In this document: one piece after another, positions 49,553 through 60,416 of the stretch
Layout: every line of letters begins with the position of its first letter
Numbering within the stretch: the stretch's first letter is position 1
Origin: Bacteroidota bacterium
Lineage (GTDB): Bacteria; Bacteroidota; Bacteroidia; AKYH767-A; JAHEYN01
DNA: 64,000 bases
Assembly (NCBI GenBank): GCA_023251555.1
Contig: JAHEYN010000009.1
Span: forward strand, 57,943-121,942
Direction of reading: 5' to 3'
Notes under the pieces: model-generated
Seen by the model: only the letters and a program-made list of their open reading frames with translations
Told to the model about the DNA's origin: nothing
Database searches by the model: none
Made by a program: the position numbers and the translations under genes

Positions 49553-50713
49553 TCATTTTCCGGTAAACATATCCATTGTACCGTCAAGGTAATCAAACAC
49601 TTCGGCAGGATGAAAATTTCTTTTCTTACTGTTGCGTTTATGTCCAAGGCGCACAACGATCATTGATTCATCGGGAATCACAAAAATATACTGGCCGAGT
49701 ATTCCTCTCGCATAAAATATGTCATGTCCTTTAAAGGCGGGGAGCAGCCACCAGGAGTATCCATAGTAATTTACAGGAAATCCTTCGTTATTTACAAGCC
49801 CGGCAGGAGTCAGGGAGGCTTTTACATAATCTTCGGGCACCACCTGTTCGTTTCCCCATTTTCCTTTATTCATAAACAATTTACCTATACGGGCAAAATC
49901 TCTCGCATTGGAATTGAAGCAGCAATATGCTTTTTCATCTCCGTCATTTTTATCAAGACTCCAGGAGGCAGGGTGTACTGCTCCGATTTTTTTCCAGAGT
50001 TTTTCGGAGGCATATTCTGCAAGATGTTCTCCGGTGGCGGCCGCCACTACCAGAGAAAGCACCTGGGTGTCCCCGCTTGAATATTTAAATACTTTTCCCG
50101 GAGGCGAAACAACAGGGAGGGTTGCAACTGTCTTGCGCAAATCATGGCCGTAATAAATTCTTGTAGTAACAGAAAAAGGATTCGCATAACTTTCATTCCA
50201 TTCAAGGCCCGAAGACATTGTAAGCAGGTGCCTGATTGTAATTTTTGATTTTTCTCCTTCCCTGAATTCGGGTAAAAAATCTCCGGCGGGCTGGTCCACA
50301 TTTTTAATCTTCCCCTCTGCAATGGCAATACCTGTAAGCACTCCTACAAAAGACTTCGCCATGGAAAAAGAAGAAGATGCCGAATCGGGGCCGTAACCCT
50401 CCCAGTATTTTTCATACCGGACAGAATCATTTTTTATTACAAGAAAAGCAACACTCTGGTAATTTTCAAGCGTTTTAATAAGGTTTGCAGGAACAAGTAT
50501 TTTATTATAATTATTGCCTAACGGCCATTCTTCGGGTGTTCCATTGGGAATCCGCCTGTTGGCGAAAAGGCGGGCATCATCAATATCGGCGAAGTTGTAA
50601 TAAAAAGCTTTATAGAGATAGGTATTGTCTGTCAGAACAATCAGGGCATTAGCCGCAGAGAGGATAATTATTATCCACAGCAATATTCTTCCGGGTATCC
50701 TGCGTTGTTTCAT
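49553..50713 (-). CDS. serine hydrolase (beta-lactamase class C-like)
   Basis: SSSFSMAKSFVGVLTGIAIAEGKI (SxxK), IRHLLTMSSGLEW, FKYSSGDTQVLS (YxS-type). Confidence 0.9.
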   Translation of the reverse strand: MKQRRIPGRILLWIIIILSAANALIVLTDNTYLYKAFYYNFADIDDARLFANRRIPNGTPEEWPLGNNYNKILVPANLIKTLENYQSVAFLVIKNDSVRYEKYWEGYGPDSASSSFSMAKSFVGVLTGIAIAEGKIKNVDQPAGDFLPEFREGEKSKITIRHLLTMSSGLEWNESYANPFSVTTRIYYGHDLRKTVATLPVVSPPGKVFKYSSGDTQVLSLVVAAATGEHLAEYASEKLWKKIGAVHPASWSLDKNDGDEKAYCCFNSNARDFARIGKLFMNKGKWGNEQVVPEDYVKASLTPAGLVNNEGFPVNYYGYSWWLLPAFKGHDIFYARGILGQYIFVIPDESMIVVRLGHKRNSKKRNFHPAEVFDYLDGTMDMFTGK

Positions 50714-51450
50714 AATCCCCGGATTACAGCAGATTCCTCTTTGTCTTCGACAATTTCAATCTCAAATATTTCCGAAAAATATTTTTTCAGTTTTGATTTT
50801 ACTTCTCCAATATCCACAGTGGTTCCTAGTTCTTTTGAGAGGGATGTAACAGATTTATCTGCAATACCGCAGGGAATGATATCCCGGAAATAGCTTAAGT
50901 CTGTATTTACGTTAAACGAAAATCCATGCATGGTTACCCAACGGCTGCAGCGTATGCCAAAAGCGCATATTTTCCTGGCACGGGGAGAGTCAGGATCCAG
51001 CCACACTCCTGTAAGGCCTTTGATACGCCCCGCTTTGATTAAATATTCGTCGAGCGTACGGATAATCACCTCTTCGAGCAAACGCATGTATTTATGAATA
51101 TCTGTAAAAAAATAATCCAGATCGAAAATGGGATATCCTACAAGCTGCCCGGGACCGTGGTATGTAATATCTCCTCCCCTGTTGATACGGTAAAATGTTG
51201 CTCCACGCGAAGAAAGGGTCTGTTCATTTATAAGCAGATGCTTTTCCGATCCGCTCTTGCCAAGGGTATACACATGAGGGTGCTCACAAAAAAACAGTAT
51301 ATGTGAGGCCTGCTCGCGGAGAACTTCCGGGCTTGCCCTGTTTTTGAGTTTTGCTGCTACCGCCTTGCTAAAAAAATATTCCTGGATATCCCAGGCTTTT
51401 TTATAATCAATGGTTCCCAGATCCCTGAATGCTACTTTTTCTGCTTTCAT
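50710..51450 (-). CDS. lipB: lipoyl(octanoyl) transferase
   Basis: FFCEHPHVYTLGKSG, RGGDITYHGPGQLVGYPIFDL, MHGFSFNVNTDLSYFRDIIPCGI. Confidence 0.95.
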   Translation of the reverse strand: MKAEKVAFRDLGTIDYKKAWDIQEYFFSKAVAAKLKNRASPEVLREQASHILFFCEHPHVYTLGKSGSEKHLLINEQTLSSRGATFYRINRGGDITYHGPGQLVGYPIFDLDYFFTDIHKYMRLLEEVIIRTLDEYLIKAGRIKGLTGVWLDPDSPRARKICAFGIRCSRWVTMHGFSFNVNTDLSYFRDIIPCGIADKSVTSLSKELGTTVDIGEVKSKLKKYFSEIFEIEIVEDKEESAVIRGL

Positions 51451-51457
51451 TATCCGG

Positions 51458-52441
51458 CTATTTTTTACTTAATTCTTCCTTCAGGAAATCAATCACTTTT
51501 ACTTCTGTGGCGTCAATTTTTTTCAAATCCGCGAGGTAAACGGAAATCCAGTCGCCAAGGTGTATGTGATAGATCGCCTGTTCCGTCGGGGTATTCCCTT
51601 TTGACCACAGCTCAATAATTTCATGGCAGCGGGGAGCTATAATTTTTTTATTGATTTCTATGCGGGTTTGCGTTCGTTCGTAATCAAGGGTATTCCGGAA
51701 AATTACTGCTGTCGTATTCTTATAATTCTCTTTCCATCCCACCAGCTCATTGTGATTCATTTCAGGAATTACATGGTGCCAGCAAAGCATTTTGGCGTTT
51801 TCATTAATCTGCTGGCGGAAGCGGATGGCAACGCCTTCGGCCCCCGCAGCAGCATAAATAATGGGGATGTTGCCAAACAGCCTGGCTGCAACCGATGATG
51901 CCTCCTGCTTTATCCCTGGCTGTTCTTTCGTCAAAAGTGCAATAGCTGCTGACAAATCTTTCTTAAAATGGCCGCTGGTTACACCGAAAAATTCCAGTAT
52001 AAAAAATAACTGGGTAAGCGAATATCCAAGGCAGGATCGGGGCGGCATCCCGCCTGGAATAATAATATGATCGATCCCGTTTTTTTGCGCCATCTCCAAT
52101 ATTTTCCCTCCTGAGGTAATGCAAATAATCTTTGCCTGTTTTTTTATTGCAGCCTCCATTGCAGCAAGAGTTTCCTCGGTATTCCCGGAGTAGGAAGAGA
52201 CAATAACCAGTGTTGTCTTACCGACAAAAGCAGGAAGAAAATAATCTTTGTTTACAATAATGGGAAGCGTTGCTTCACGGGAGACGAGCTCTGACACAAT
52301 GGTTCCCCCGATCCCGGATCCTCCGAGGCCGGTAACCAGAATGTTTGATAAAGGGGATTGAGTAGGTGTAAGTTTTGCTGAAACGCCTATTTCAAGTGCT
52401 TCCTCAAGCTGCTGAGGGAAACGGGAGATTAATTTATGCAT
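51458..52441 (-). CDS. bifunctional phosphoglucose/phosphomannose isomerase-like SIS protein
   Basis: ILVTGLGGSGIGGTIVSEL, VIVSSYSGNTEETLAAMEAA, PRSCLGYSLTQLFFIL, PEMNHNELVGW. Confidence 0.9.
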   Translation of the reverse strand: MHKLISRFPQQLEEALEIGVSAKLTPTQSPLSNILVTGLGGSGIGGTIVSELVSREATLPIIVNKDYFLPAFVGKTTLVIVSSYSGNTEETLAAMEAAIKKQAKIICITSGGKILEMAQKNGIDHIIIPGGMPPRSCLGYSLTQLFFILEFFGVTSGHFKKDLSAAIALLTKEQPGIKQEASSVAARLFGNIPIIYAAAGAEGVAIRFRQQINENAKMLCWHHVIPEMNHNELVGWKENYKNTTAVIFRNTLDYERTQTRIEINKKIIAPRCHEIIELWSKGNTPTEQAIYHIHLGDWISVYLADLKKIDATEVKVIDFLKEELSKK

Positions 52442-52584
52442 AAGCAGTTGTATATTTTATCCGGCAAGTTATATAAACATAATAATAATAATACGGTACT
52501 GTAAACGCTTTTTGTTCAAAAACCATTTTCCCGCAGACGCTTCTTAAAACCAGCATTTGGCGGGAGAGGGTGAAGCTGTTTTTA

Positions 52585-52592
52585 TATCTTTG
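52585..52592 (+). promoter_or_regulatory. putative Bacteroidota -7 promoter box TATCTTTG upstream of lysS
   Basis: TAnnTTTG match about 20 nt before ATG. Confidence 0.5.
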
Positions 52593-52611
52593 TGCAAAAT
52601 AACAAATTTTT

Positions 52612-54132
52612 ATGCTGAATGAGTTAAGCGAACAGGAAAACATTCGAAGAAACTCCCTTGCAGAACTGATCCGGCTGGGAATAAATCCCTATCCTGCAGA
52701 GTTGTTTGAAGTGAATGTTTCTGCAAAAGAGATTCATGAAAATTACGAACGGGAAAAACTGAATTATAAAAATATCAGCATCGCCGGGCGTATCATGAAC
52801 AGGAGAATCATGGGAGGCGCATCCTTTGCTGAACTACAGGATTCCAGCGGGAAAATACAGCTCTATATAAAACGGGATGATATCTGTCCTTCCGAAGATA
52901 AAACCCTGTACAATACTGTATTCAAAAAACTGATTGATATCGGAGATATTATCGGGGTGAACGGGTTTGTGTTTACCACTCAGGCCGGGGAAATCACTAT
53001 TCATGTTACAGGAATGAAAGTGCTGTGCAAATCGCTCAGGCCGCTGCCCATAGTCAAGGAAGATGCCGAAGGAAAAGTACATGATGCATTTTCAGACCCT
53101 GAGCAAAGATACCGGCAGCGTTATGTTGATTTAACAGTTAATCCACAGGTAAAAAATGCTTTTATAAAAAGGACCATGCTTACCAATTCCATGCGGAATT
53201 TCCTGAATGAAAAGGGATACCTTGAAGTAGAAACCCCGGTACTTCAGCCTGTTTACGGAGGTGCGGCCGCAAGGCCTTTCAAAACACATCACAACACCCT
53301 TGACATTCCTCTCTATCTGCGCATTGCAAATGAGTTATACCTGAAAAGACTTATAGCCGGAGGCTTTGACGGGGTATATGAGTTTGCAAAAGATTTCCGA
53401 AATGAAGGAATGGACCGCTTTCATAATCCGGAGTTCACTCAGATGGAACTTTATGTAGCATATAAAGACTACGCCTGGATGATGGACCTTGTAGAGCAGA
53501 TGGTTGAAAAAATAACACTCGACCTTCATGGAACCACCGAAATAAAAGTGGGACAACATCTTATCAATTTCCAGAGGCCATGGAAACGGTTCACTATGTA
53601 TGAGGCCATCCTGCATTTCACGGGAACCGATATTTCAGCAATGGATGAAGCCGGGATGGCAGAAGCCGCAAGGAAGATGGGCGTGCCTATTGATAAAACC
53701 ATGGGACGGGGTAAAATCATTGATGAGATTTTCGGAAACAAATGCGAGCCCAACCTCATACAACCCACCTTTATTACAGACTATCCCGTAGAAATGTCGC
53801 CCCTGGCAAAAAAACACAGGAGCAAAGCCGGCCTGGTGGAACGTTTTGAGGCTATCTGCAACGGGAAAGAAATCTGTAATGCCTTTTCCGAACTGAATGA
53901 TCCGCTTGACCAGCGCAAGCGTTTCGAAGAACAGCTCGAACTGGGGAAACGGGGCGATGAGGAAGCCATGGTTCTGGACGAAGACTTCCTGAGAGCTTTG
54001 GAATATGGGATGCCCCCCACCGCTGGCCTGGGCATAGGAATTGACAGACTTTCAATGATCATGACAGATTCCGCCTCCATACAGGATGTGATTTTCTTTC
54101 CACAGATGCGCACCGAAAAAAGGGGAGCATGA
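52612..54132 (+). CDS. lysS: lysine--tRNA ligase (class II)
   Basis: [63 protein letters not shown]. Confidence 0.97.
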   Translation: MLNELSEQENIRRNSLAELIRLGINPYPAELFEVNVSAKEIHENYEREKLNYKNISIAGRIMNRRIMGGASFAELQDSSGKIQLYIKRDDICPSEDKTLYNTVFKKLIDIGDIIGVNGFVFTTQAGEITIHVTGMKVLCKSLRPLPIVKEDAEGKVHDAFSDPEQRYRQRYVDLTVNPQVKNAFIKRTMLTNSMRNFLNEKGYLEVETPVLQPVYGGAAARPFKTHHNTLDIPLYLRIANELYLKRLIAGGFDGVYEFAKDFRNEGMDRFHNPEFTQMELYVAYKDYAWMMDLVEQMVEKITLDLHGTTEIKVGQHLINFQRPWKRFTMYEAILHFTGTDISAMDEAGMAEAARKMGVPIDKTMGRGKIIDEIFGNKCEPNLIQPTFITDYPVEMSPLAKKHRSKAGLVERFEAICNGKEICNAFSELNDPLDQRKRFEEQLELGKRGDEEAMVLDEDFLRALEYGMPPTAGLGIGIDRLSMIMTDSASIQDVIFFPQMRTEKRGA

Positions 54133-54141
54133 GACGATATT

Positions 54142-55689
54142 TTACTGATGCTGTTCTTCCGGGAAAAGCGCCTTAGTCCTGTCGTATTTTATTTCCTTTC
54201 CACCGGCATAAGTTATTTCAAAAAGAAGACGCCCCTGTGAATCGTATATTTTCCACGATCCCTCTCTCACCCCAAGGCGATAATTGCGCTCTTCTTTCAA
54301 ATTCCCGTTTTCATGAAAATACTTATGCACGCCATCTTCATCCCCTGAAGCGTAAGTACCCTCAAAGCTTGGTGCCCCATTATGATAATAATGTTTCCAT
54401 AATCCTTCTTCCCGCCCTTCTGCATATTTCCCTTCCGCACCTGATTCCGCAGAAACATATTTCCAAATACCATCTTTTTTCCCTTTCACATAATTCCCTT
54501 CGGCAATCACAGAGCCGCTGTCGGAATATTCTTTCATATAACCGTCTTCTTTCCCGTTTTTATAATTCTCTTCCCTGAGAATATGCCCTGACGGGTAATA
54601 CCACTTCCACGGCCCATCCGGGGTTCCGGCTATATATACTCCGCTCTGTTCAAGCGCTCCTGATTCATAATAATATTTCCATTCCCTTTCTTTTATTCCC
54701 CCGTTGTACCAGCCTTCTGCCTTCAATGCTCCGCTTTCATAAAACTCTTTCCAGGGGCCCTGTTCGAGGCCTGTTTCTTCCATTACTCCCTGCCGGATCA
54801 TTTTCCCCCCGGTGTATATCTCGGCTTTTTCTATTGTTCCATCGGGGGTATAGTGACGGAATACCCCTTCCGGAGTGCCTTTGTTGTAACTTCCGACTAC
54901 TTTCACTTTCCCGTCAGGATAATATTCTTTTTTCACATCAAGCTTTACAGGGTCTTTTTTTTCTTTGGCGATTAATTCTCCATTAATGTATAAGTCTGTC
55001 CGGAGAAGATTTCCTGCCTGGTCGTACTCTTTCCACAATTCCTGCTTCTTCCCGTCCTTGTAAAGCCCCTCGGACTTAAGGCGGTCGTCCGCATAAAACT
55101 CCTTCCAGGGGCCTTGTTTCAGGCCTGCATGATCGGTGCGGTTTATTTTCTCTTCCCTTACAATATATCCATTCCTGTATTCGGTAACAAGTTGCAGAAG
55201 GCCTTCAGGGGAATACTCTTTCCCATAACCTTCTTCTCTCCCATTTGAAAAAGGAATGGTTTTCCTTGCGACGCCGGGTTCATAATAATATCTGCATACT
55301 CCATCAAGGGAATCGGCCTTATACCACTCTTCCGATAAAACATTTCCGGAGGGAAAGTAATTAAGTTGTTTCCCCTCCTTTTTCCCCATCTTGTAAGAAT
55401 ACCTTCCTGTTACTTTCCCGCTATCTCCATAAAAAATCCAATCGCCTTCGAGCTGGTGATTAACCCTGTTCCCTTCTGATTTCAGCAGCCCGGTTTCATA
55501 ATATGTTTTCCAGTATCCATCGGGCCTTCCGTCTTTCATAGGTCCTTCGCTGGAAACCTGTCCGTTTTTGTAATAAAGTTTATTATAGCCATCGGGATTC
55601 CCGTTCTGCCCCTCCAAAGAATTAAAAAAGAACAGGCCTGCCGCAAGGGTAAAAATGATACAATATTTACTATTTATACAGAACAACAT
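54142..55689 (-). CDS. secreted MORN/YwqK-type repeat protein
   Basis: many repeats of YYxSGxLxxEGxYxxGxxDGxWKxY; N-terminal signal-like hydrophobic segment. Confidence 0.88.
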   Translation of the reverse strand: MLFCINSKYCIIFTLAAGLFFFNSLEGQNGNPDGYNKLYYKNGQVSSEGPMKDGRPDGYWKTYYETGLLKSEGNRVNHQLEGDWIFYGDSGKVTGRYSYKMGKKEGKQLNYFPSGNVLSEEWYKADSLDGVCRYYYEPGVARKTIPFSNGREEGYGKEYSPEGLLQLVTEYRNGYIVREEKINRTDHAGLKQGPWKEFYADDRLKSEGLYKDGKKQELWKEYDQAGNLLRTDLYINGELIAKEKKDPVKLDVKKEYYPDGKVKVVGSYNKGTPEGVFRHYTPDGTIEKAEIYTGGKMIRQGVMEETGLEQGPWKEFYESGALKAEGWYNGGIKEREWKYYYESGALEQSGVYIAGTPDGPWKWYYPSGHILREENYKNGKEDGYMKEYSDSGSVIAEGNYVKGKKDGIWKYVSAESGAEGKYAEGREEGLWKHYYHNGAPSFEGTYASGDEDGVHKYFHENGNLKEERNYRLGVREGSWKIYDSQGRLLFEITYAGGKEIKYDRTKALFPEEQHQ

Positions 55690-55711
55690 AAATGTGTTGC
55701 GGGATTTTTAC

Positions 55712-56830
55712 TTAAAGCTGTTGTTGTTCCATCACTTCCGGGAGTTTCCGGTATTCATACTGCTGTGTCCTCAGGCAGGGTTCAAAGCCGGCTTCAAGGA
55801 TGGCTTGTTGTATCCCGGCAGAATTAAAGCGGTAGGGAGCACCGGCTGCAGAAACCACATTTTCCTCTATCATGATAGAGCCGAAATCATTTGCTCCTGC
55901 ATGTAAACATACCTGGGCTGTGTCTTTTCCTACAGTAAGCCATGAAGCCTGGATATTGATAATGTTAGGCAGCATAATCCGGCTCAACGCTATCATTCTC
56001 ACATACTCATCAGATGTGACTGAATTACGGATACCCTTAACTCTTGCAAGCATTGTTTCTTTATCCTGGAAAGGCCAGGGGATGAATGCAATAAAGCCTT
56101 TGGATCCGGCAGGTTTTTCAGCCTGAACGCTGCGAATCATCACAAGATGTTCAAAGCGCTCATACAGGGTTTCCACATGTCCGAACATCATGGTGGCGGT
56201 TGTTGTGATTCCAAGTTTATGAGCTGCCCTCATCACTTCAAGCCATTCTCCTCCCGAACATTTGCCTTTGGAAATCAGTCGCCGTACCCTGTCATTTAAT
56301 ATCTCCGCCCCGGCTCCGGGGAGAGAGTCAAGCCCCGCATTTTTTAACGCAGAGAGTATTTCTGTAAACGACTGTTTTTCGAGCTTTGCGATATGTGCTA
56401 CTTCCGGGGGACCAAGTGCATGGAGCTTAAGCTGCGGGAAAAGAATTTTCAGATCTCTGAAGAGTTCTACATAAAACTTAAGCCCCAGTTCGGGATGATG
56501 CCCTCCCTGCAGCAAAAACTGATCTCCCCCGTAACGAAAGGTCTCCTCTGCCTTCTGCCTGTATTGTTCAATGGTGGTAATATAGGTTTCCGGATGCCCG
56601 GGGATCCGGTAAAAGTTGCAGAACTTACAATTGGCCACACACACATTAGTGGTATTCACATTCCGGTCAATGATCCAGGTAACCTTATTGTCCTTCTTTT
56701 GAATCTTTCTGAGTTCATTGGCCACAAACATGAGCTCTGAAAGAGGAGCTGTTTCAAAAAGAAAAACTCCTTCTTCTGCCGAAAGAAATTCAAAGTTCAA
56801 TGCTTTTTGAAAAATGGCTGCGGTGTTCAT
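55712..56830 (-). CDS. mqnC: cyclic dehypoxanthinyl futalosine synthase (radical SAM, menaquinone biosynthesis)
   Basis: CVANCKFCNFYR radical SAM CxxxCxxC; LQGGHHPELGLKFY; HAGANDFGSIMIEENVVSAAGA. Confidence 0.9.
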   Translation of the reverse strand: MNTAAIFQKALNFEFLSAEEGVFLFETAPLSELMFVANELRKIQKKDNKVTWIIDRNVNTTNVCVANCKFCNFYRIPGHPETYITTIEQYRQKAEETFRYGGDQFLLQGGHHPELGLKFYVELFRDLKILFPQLKLHALGPPEVAHIAKLEKQSFTEILSALKNAGLDSLPGAGAEILNDRVRRLISKGKCSGGEWLEVMRAAHKLGITTTATMMFGHVETLYERFEHLVMIRSVQAEKPAGSKGFIAFIPWPFQDKETMLARVKGIRNSVTSDEYVRMIALSRIMLPNIINIQASWLTVGKDTAQVCLHAGANDFGSIMIEENVVSAAGAPYRFNSAGIQQAILEAGFEPCLRTQQYEYRKLPEVMEQQQL

Positions 56831-57003
56831 GTGTGGCGCTTTAGAGCATTTTTTGATACCGCCTTACAGTGATGGCAGTACCTTTATAATACTCACCAAA
56901 ATTAGGACAGTGGATTAAATTTGCAAATTACTCAAAAGCTTTTCTTTATTTTTTAGTCTTGGTCAATTTAAGTATTTTCGCCCGCTTAAAAGTACAATTT
57001 ATA

Positions 57004-58446
57004 ATGGAACCCACCATCAGAAAATCAGTCACTCTCCCGTCAGAAGAATGTATTATTCTTATCGCCGACAATGTAATTAACTGGTCAAAGTATGAGCTCA
57101 CAAAAGCAGAAATAAGTCATATACAGGATGAAATCAAAAAAGATCAGAATATAATTTCTGTCAACCAGTACAAACGTTGGGTTTTTGTCTATGTAATAGA
57201 AAAAAAACCTGAGCAATATCAAACCAACGAAGCTGCAAGAAGAGCCGGGGACCAGCTTCAGCGAATACTCAATAAGTACCGGATAAAGGACGCTACAATA
57301 GTAGATACTTTCAACCACGGGCAGGAGACCCTTTCTCTTGCAGAGGGAATGCTACTCGGGAATTACCAGTTTCTCAGGTATTGCACCAAAAAGGATAAAA
57401 AAGAGGTTAACTCTCTCCGGGAAATAAAAATAAACAGCAAATCCGTAAGTGGCGAAGATGTTTCCCGGCTTCAAATCGTATGCGAGGCCGTAACAAAAGC
57501 ACGTGATCTCATTAATGAGCCAGTCATAACACTTACTGCTGTTGCACTTGCAAAGGAATTGCAAAAACTGGGGAGCGCCGCAGGCTTTAAAGTAGAAATA
57601 TTCAACAAGAGCCGTATTGAGGCCCTGAAGATGGGGGGATTGCTCGCAGTAAACAAAGGCAGCATCGATCCTCCCTCATTTACGGTTATGGAATGGAAGC
57701 CTAAAAATGCCAGGAACAAAAAACCTTTTGTACTCATCGGGAAAGGCATTGTCTTTGATACCGGGGGCCTTAGCCTGAAGCCAACAGCCAACTCCATGGA
57801 TTCCATGAAGTGTGACATGTCAGGCGCAGCAGCAGCAGGATGTACAATGTATGCTATTGCCAAATCCAATCTCCCCATACATGTAATTGCTCTTGTCCCT
57901 GCGACCGATAACCGCCCCGGCGGAAATGCTTATGTCCCCGGAGATATTATAACCATGCATAACGGGTCAACAGTAGAAGTCCTCAATACCGATGCTGAAG
58001 GAAGACTGGTGCTGGGGGACGCACTCAGTTATGCCCGGCAGTACAAGCCGGAACTCGCGATTGATCTCGCCACTCTCACGGGAGCGGCGGCTACCGCCAT
58101 AGGTCCCTTTGGTATCGTGTGTATGGGAACTGCAAATGAAAAAGCGATGCAAAACCTGAAAGCATCAGGGAATAATGTCTATGAACGGCTTGCAGAATTT
58201 CCCTTCTGGGATGAGTATGGGGACCTTCTGCACTCGGATATTGCCGACATGAAAAATATAGGAGGACCTGTAGCCGGAGCTATTACAGCGGGAAAGTTCC
58301 TTCAGCATTTTGTCAACTACCCATGGATTCACCTGGATATTGCAGGCCCTGCATTCCTGAATAAACGTGATAGTTACCGGGGCAAGGGAGGTACGGGGGT
58401 AGGGATAAGACTTCTGTTTGACTTCCTTTCGGAGGTTGCCAAATAA
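57004..58446 (+). CDS. leucyl aminopeptidase family (M17)
   Basis: VLIGKGIVFDTGGLSLKP, MKCDMSGAAAA, NTDAEGRLVLGDALSYA; ORF 56959..58446, ATG at 57004 preferred. Confidence 0.95.
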   Translation: MEPTIRKSVTLPSEECIILIADNVINWSKYELTKAEISHIQDEIKKDQNIISVNQYKRWVFVYVIEKKPEQYQTNEAARRAGDQLQRILNKYRIKDATIVDTFNHGQETLSLAEGMLLGNYQFLRYCTKKDKKEVNSLREIKINSKSVSGEDVSRLQIVCEAVTKARDLINEPVITLTAVALAKELQKLGSAAGFKVEIFNKSRIEALKMGGLLAVNKGSIDPPSFTVMEWKPKNARNKKPFVLIGKGIVFDTGGLSLKPTANSMDSMKCDMSGAAAAGCTMYAIAKSNLPIHVIALVPATDNRPGGNAYVPGDIITMHNGSTVEVLNTDAEGRLVLGDALSYARQYKPELAIDLATLTGAAATAIGPFGIVCMGTANEKAMQNLKASGNNVYERLAEFPFWDEYGDLLHSDIADMKNIGGPVAGAITAGKFLQHFVNYPWIHLDIAGPAFLNKRDSYRGKGGTGVGIRLLFDFLSEVAK

Positions 58447-58514
58447 ATTTTTTTTACTCTGTCTCAAAAGAAACCCCTGCTGCTGTATGGCTGCAGGCAT
58501 GCAGTCAACATATT

Positions 58515-59576
58515 TTGGATTACAGTCAGAACATAAAAATAGGGATTACTTCCGGGGACCTGAACGGCATCGGGGCAGAAGTCGTCATGAAAACCTTTGC
58601 GGAGGGGAAAATACTCCAGAGCATTACTCCTGTTATTTACAGTTCCTCAAAAGCGATTTCATTTTACAGGAAACTTCTGAATGCAACTGCTTTTAATTTC
58701 AACTCTATCCGCTCCGCAGATGCTGCAGCCATTCAAAAAATAAATGTTTTAAATTGCTGGGATGAAGAAGTTTCGATAGACCCGGGTGCCCCTACCCATA
58801 CAGCCGCACAGTATGCCTTTAAATCTCTTGAAGCTGCAACCACAGATCTTGCAGCCGGGAAAATCGCTGCCCTTGTTACTGCTCCGGTGAATAAAGACAC
58901 CATTCAAAAAGCCGGCTTTAATTTTCCGGGACAAACAGAATATCTCGCCGGTAAATTTAATTCTGCTCCCCTTATGCTTATGATCAGCGAGCGCATGAGG
59001 ATTGGCTTTGCTACCGGCCATATGCCACTGCAAAAAGTGCCTGAAACCCTTAACCAGGATATTATCCTGCAAAAGATAAAAATAATGAACAAATCCCTGC
59101 AGGAGGACTTTGCGATAAACAGACCGAAAATAGCCATCCTTGGTCTCAATCCGCATGCAGGGGAAAACGGAGCTTTGGGAAATGAAGAAAAAGAAATCAT
59201 CCTCCCGGCCGTTAAAAAAGCATTTGACGAAAAGATCCTTGTGTTCGGCCCTTTTTCTCCCGATGGATTTTTCGGGTCTGGCTCCTTTGCGCAGTTCGAT
59301 GGAATTCTTGCCATGTACCACGACCAGGGGCTGATTCCTTTTAAGGCTTTATCCTTTGAATCAGGAGTAAATTATACAGCCGGCATGCCGGTTGTGAGAA
59401 CCTCCCCGGATCACGGCACAGCTTATGATATTGCAGGTAAAAACATAGCCTCAGAAGCTTCTTTCCGGGAGGCCGTTTTTCTTGCTTACGACATTGTTGC
59501 CAAGCGGAAAGAATATAAAGAACTTCATGCGAATCCCCTCCCTCTTGGGTTTTCAAGCATGGGAGGAGATCAATAA
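58515..59576 (+). CDS. pdxA: 4-hydroxythreonine-4-phosphate dehydrogenase
   Basis: IGITSGDLNGIGAEVVMKTF, LVTAPVNKDTIQKAGFNFPGQTEYLA, MYHDQGLIPFKALSFESGVNYTAGMPVVRTSPDHGTAYDIAGK. Confidence 0.95.
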   Translation: MDYSQNIKIGITSGDLNGIGAEVVMKTFAEGKILQSITPVIYSSSKAISFYRKLLNATAFNFNSIRSADAAAIQKINVLNCWDEEVSIDPGAPTHTAAQYAFKSLEAATTDLAAGKIAALVTAPVNKDTIQKAGFNFPGQTEYLAGKFNSAPLMLMISERMRIGFATGHMPLQKVPETLNQDIILQKIKIMNKSLQEDFAINRPKIAILGLNPHAGENGALGNEEKEIILPAVKKAFDEKILVFGPFSPDGFFGSGSFAQFDGILAMYHDQGLIPFKALSFESGVNYTAGMPVVRTSPDHGTAYDIAGKNIASEASFREAVFLAYDIVAKRKEYKELHANPLPLGFSSMGGDQ

Positions 59577-59608
59577 AAGCGGTCTGTAATTCATGGGCTG
59601 CTCAACTG

Positions 59609-60139
59609 ATGAACCCGTTTAAAGAATATACTATTTCCTTTACAGGCCTCAAAGCGGGATTGTCTCATTATGACTACCTGATAGAGCATTCGTTCTTCCG
59701 GCTTTTTGAACATTCTGCCATTAAAGAGGCGAGGATTTGGGTTAATCTTGATTTGACGAAAGAGAGCCGGATGCTTATCCTCGATTTTAATACCAAAGGA
59801 ACTGTATGTGTCCCCTGCGATTTATGTACTGAATACTTTCATCTTCCCATCCAGGGAAAAAACCGATTAATAATACAATTTGGGAATGAGTCCTATGAAA
59901 ATACGGACGAGATTATTGTACTGACCAAGGACACCTCCGAAGTAAACATCGCACAATATATTTATGAATATATTCATCTGCTGGTCCCGCATAAAATAAT
60001 TCATTCAATGGGAACTTCCGGGGATAATAAGTGTGATAAAAAAACGCTTGGAGTTTTAAATAAGCTCCGGCATGCCTCAAAAAGTTCTGAAAATCCAGAT
60101 CCTCGCTGGGAAGCCTTGAGAAAACTGAGCAAAACATAA
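59609..60139 (+). CDS. DUF177 (YceD-like) protein
   Basis: VCVPCDLCTEYFHLPIQG Cys motif, acidic segment, immediately upstream of rpmF as usual. Confidence 0.9.
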   Translation: MNPFKEYTISFTGLKAGLSHYDYLIEHSFFRLFEHSAIKEARIWVNLDLTKESRMLILDFNTKGTVCVPCDLCTEYFHLPIQGKNRLIIQFGNESYENTDEIIVLTKDTSEVNIAQYIYEYIHLLVPHKIIHSMGTSGDNKCDKKTLGVLNKLRHASKSSENPDPRWEALRKLSKT

Positions 60140-60151
60140 GAAAATTTAAAT

Positions 60152-60159
60152 TATCTTTG
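60152..60159 (+). promoter_or_regulatory. putative Bacteroidota -7 promoter box TATCTTTG upstream of rpmF
   Basis: TAnnTTTG match about 50 nt before rpmF ATG. Confidence 0.45.
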
Positions 60160-60210
60160 CTCCCCTTCATAGCAAAAGAAGGAAGCAGCATAACATAAAC
60201 CAAGAATACA

Positions 60211-60396
60211 ATGCCAAATCCAAAACACCGACACTCAAAATCAAGAAGGGATAAAAGAAGAACCCATTACAAAGCTTCTGCACCTGCCCTGACGGCCTGT
60301 CCTAACTGCGGCTCTCCCAAGCAGAGGCACCGGGTTTGCGATGAATGCGGCCACTATAGAGGGAAACTGGCTATCGAAAAGAAAGTGGCTGTTTAA
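60211..60396 (+). CDS. rpmF: 50S ribosomal protein L32
   Basis: MPNPKHRHSKSRRDKRRTHYKASAPALTACPNCGSPKQRHRVCDECGHYRGK. Confidence 0.98.
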   Translation: MPNPKHRHSKSRRDKRRTHYKASAPALTACPNCGSPKQRHRVCDECGHYRGKLAIEKKVAV

Positions 60397-60416
60397 TTCC
60401 CGGCTTTCTACCTTCC

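Noticed and set aside
54142-55689. Toxin-antitoxin interpretation of the YwqK-like repeat protein
   Set aside because: The YwqK 'antitoxin' label is a family annotation habit; there is no adjacent toxin-like gene and the protein carries a signal-like N-terminus.
58749-59321. 190-aa and 136-aa antisense ORFs opposite pdxA
   Set aside because: Shadow ORFs of a confidently assigned gene.
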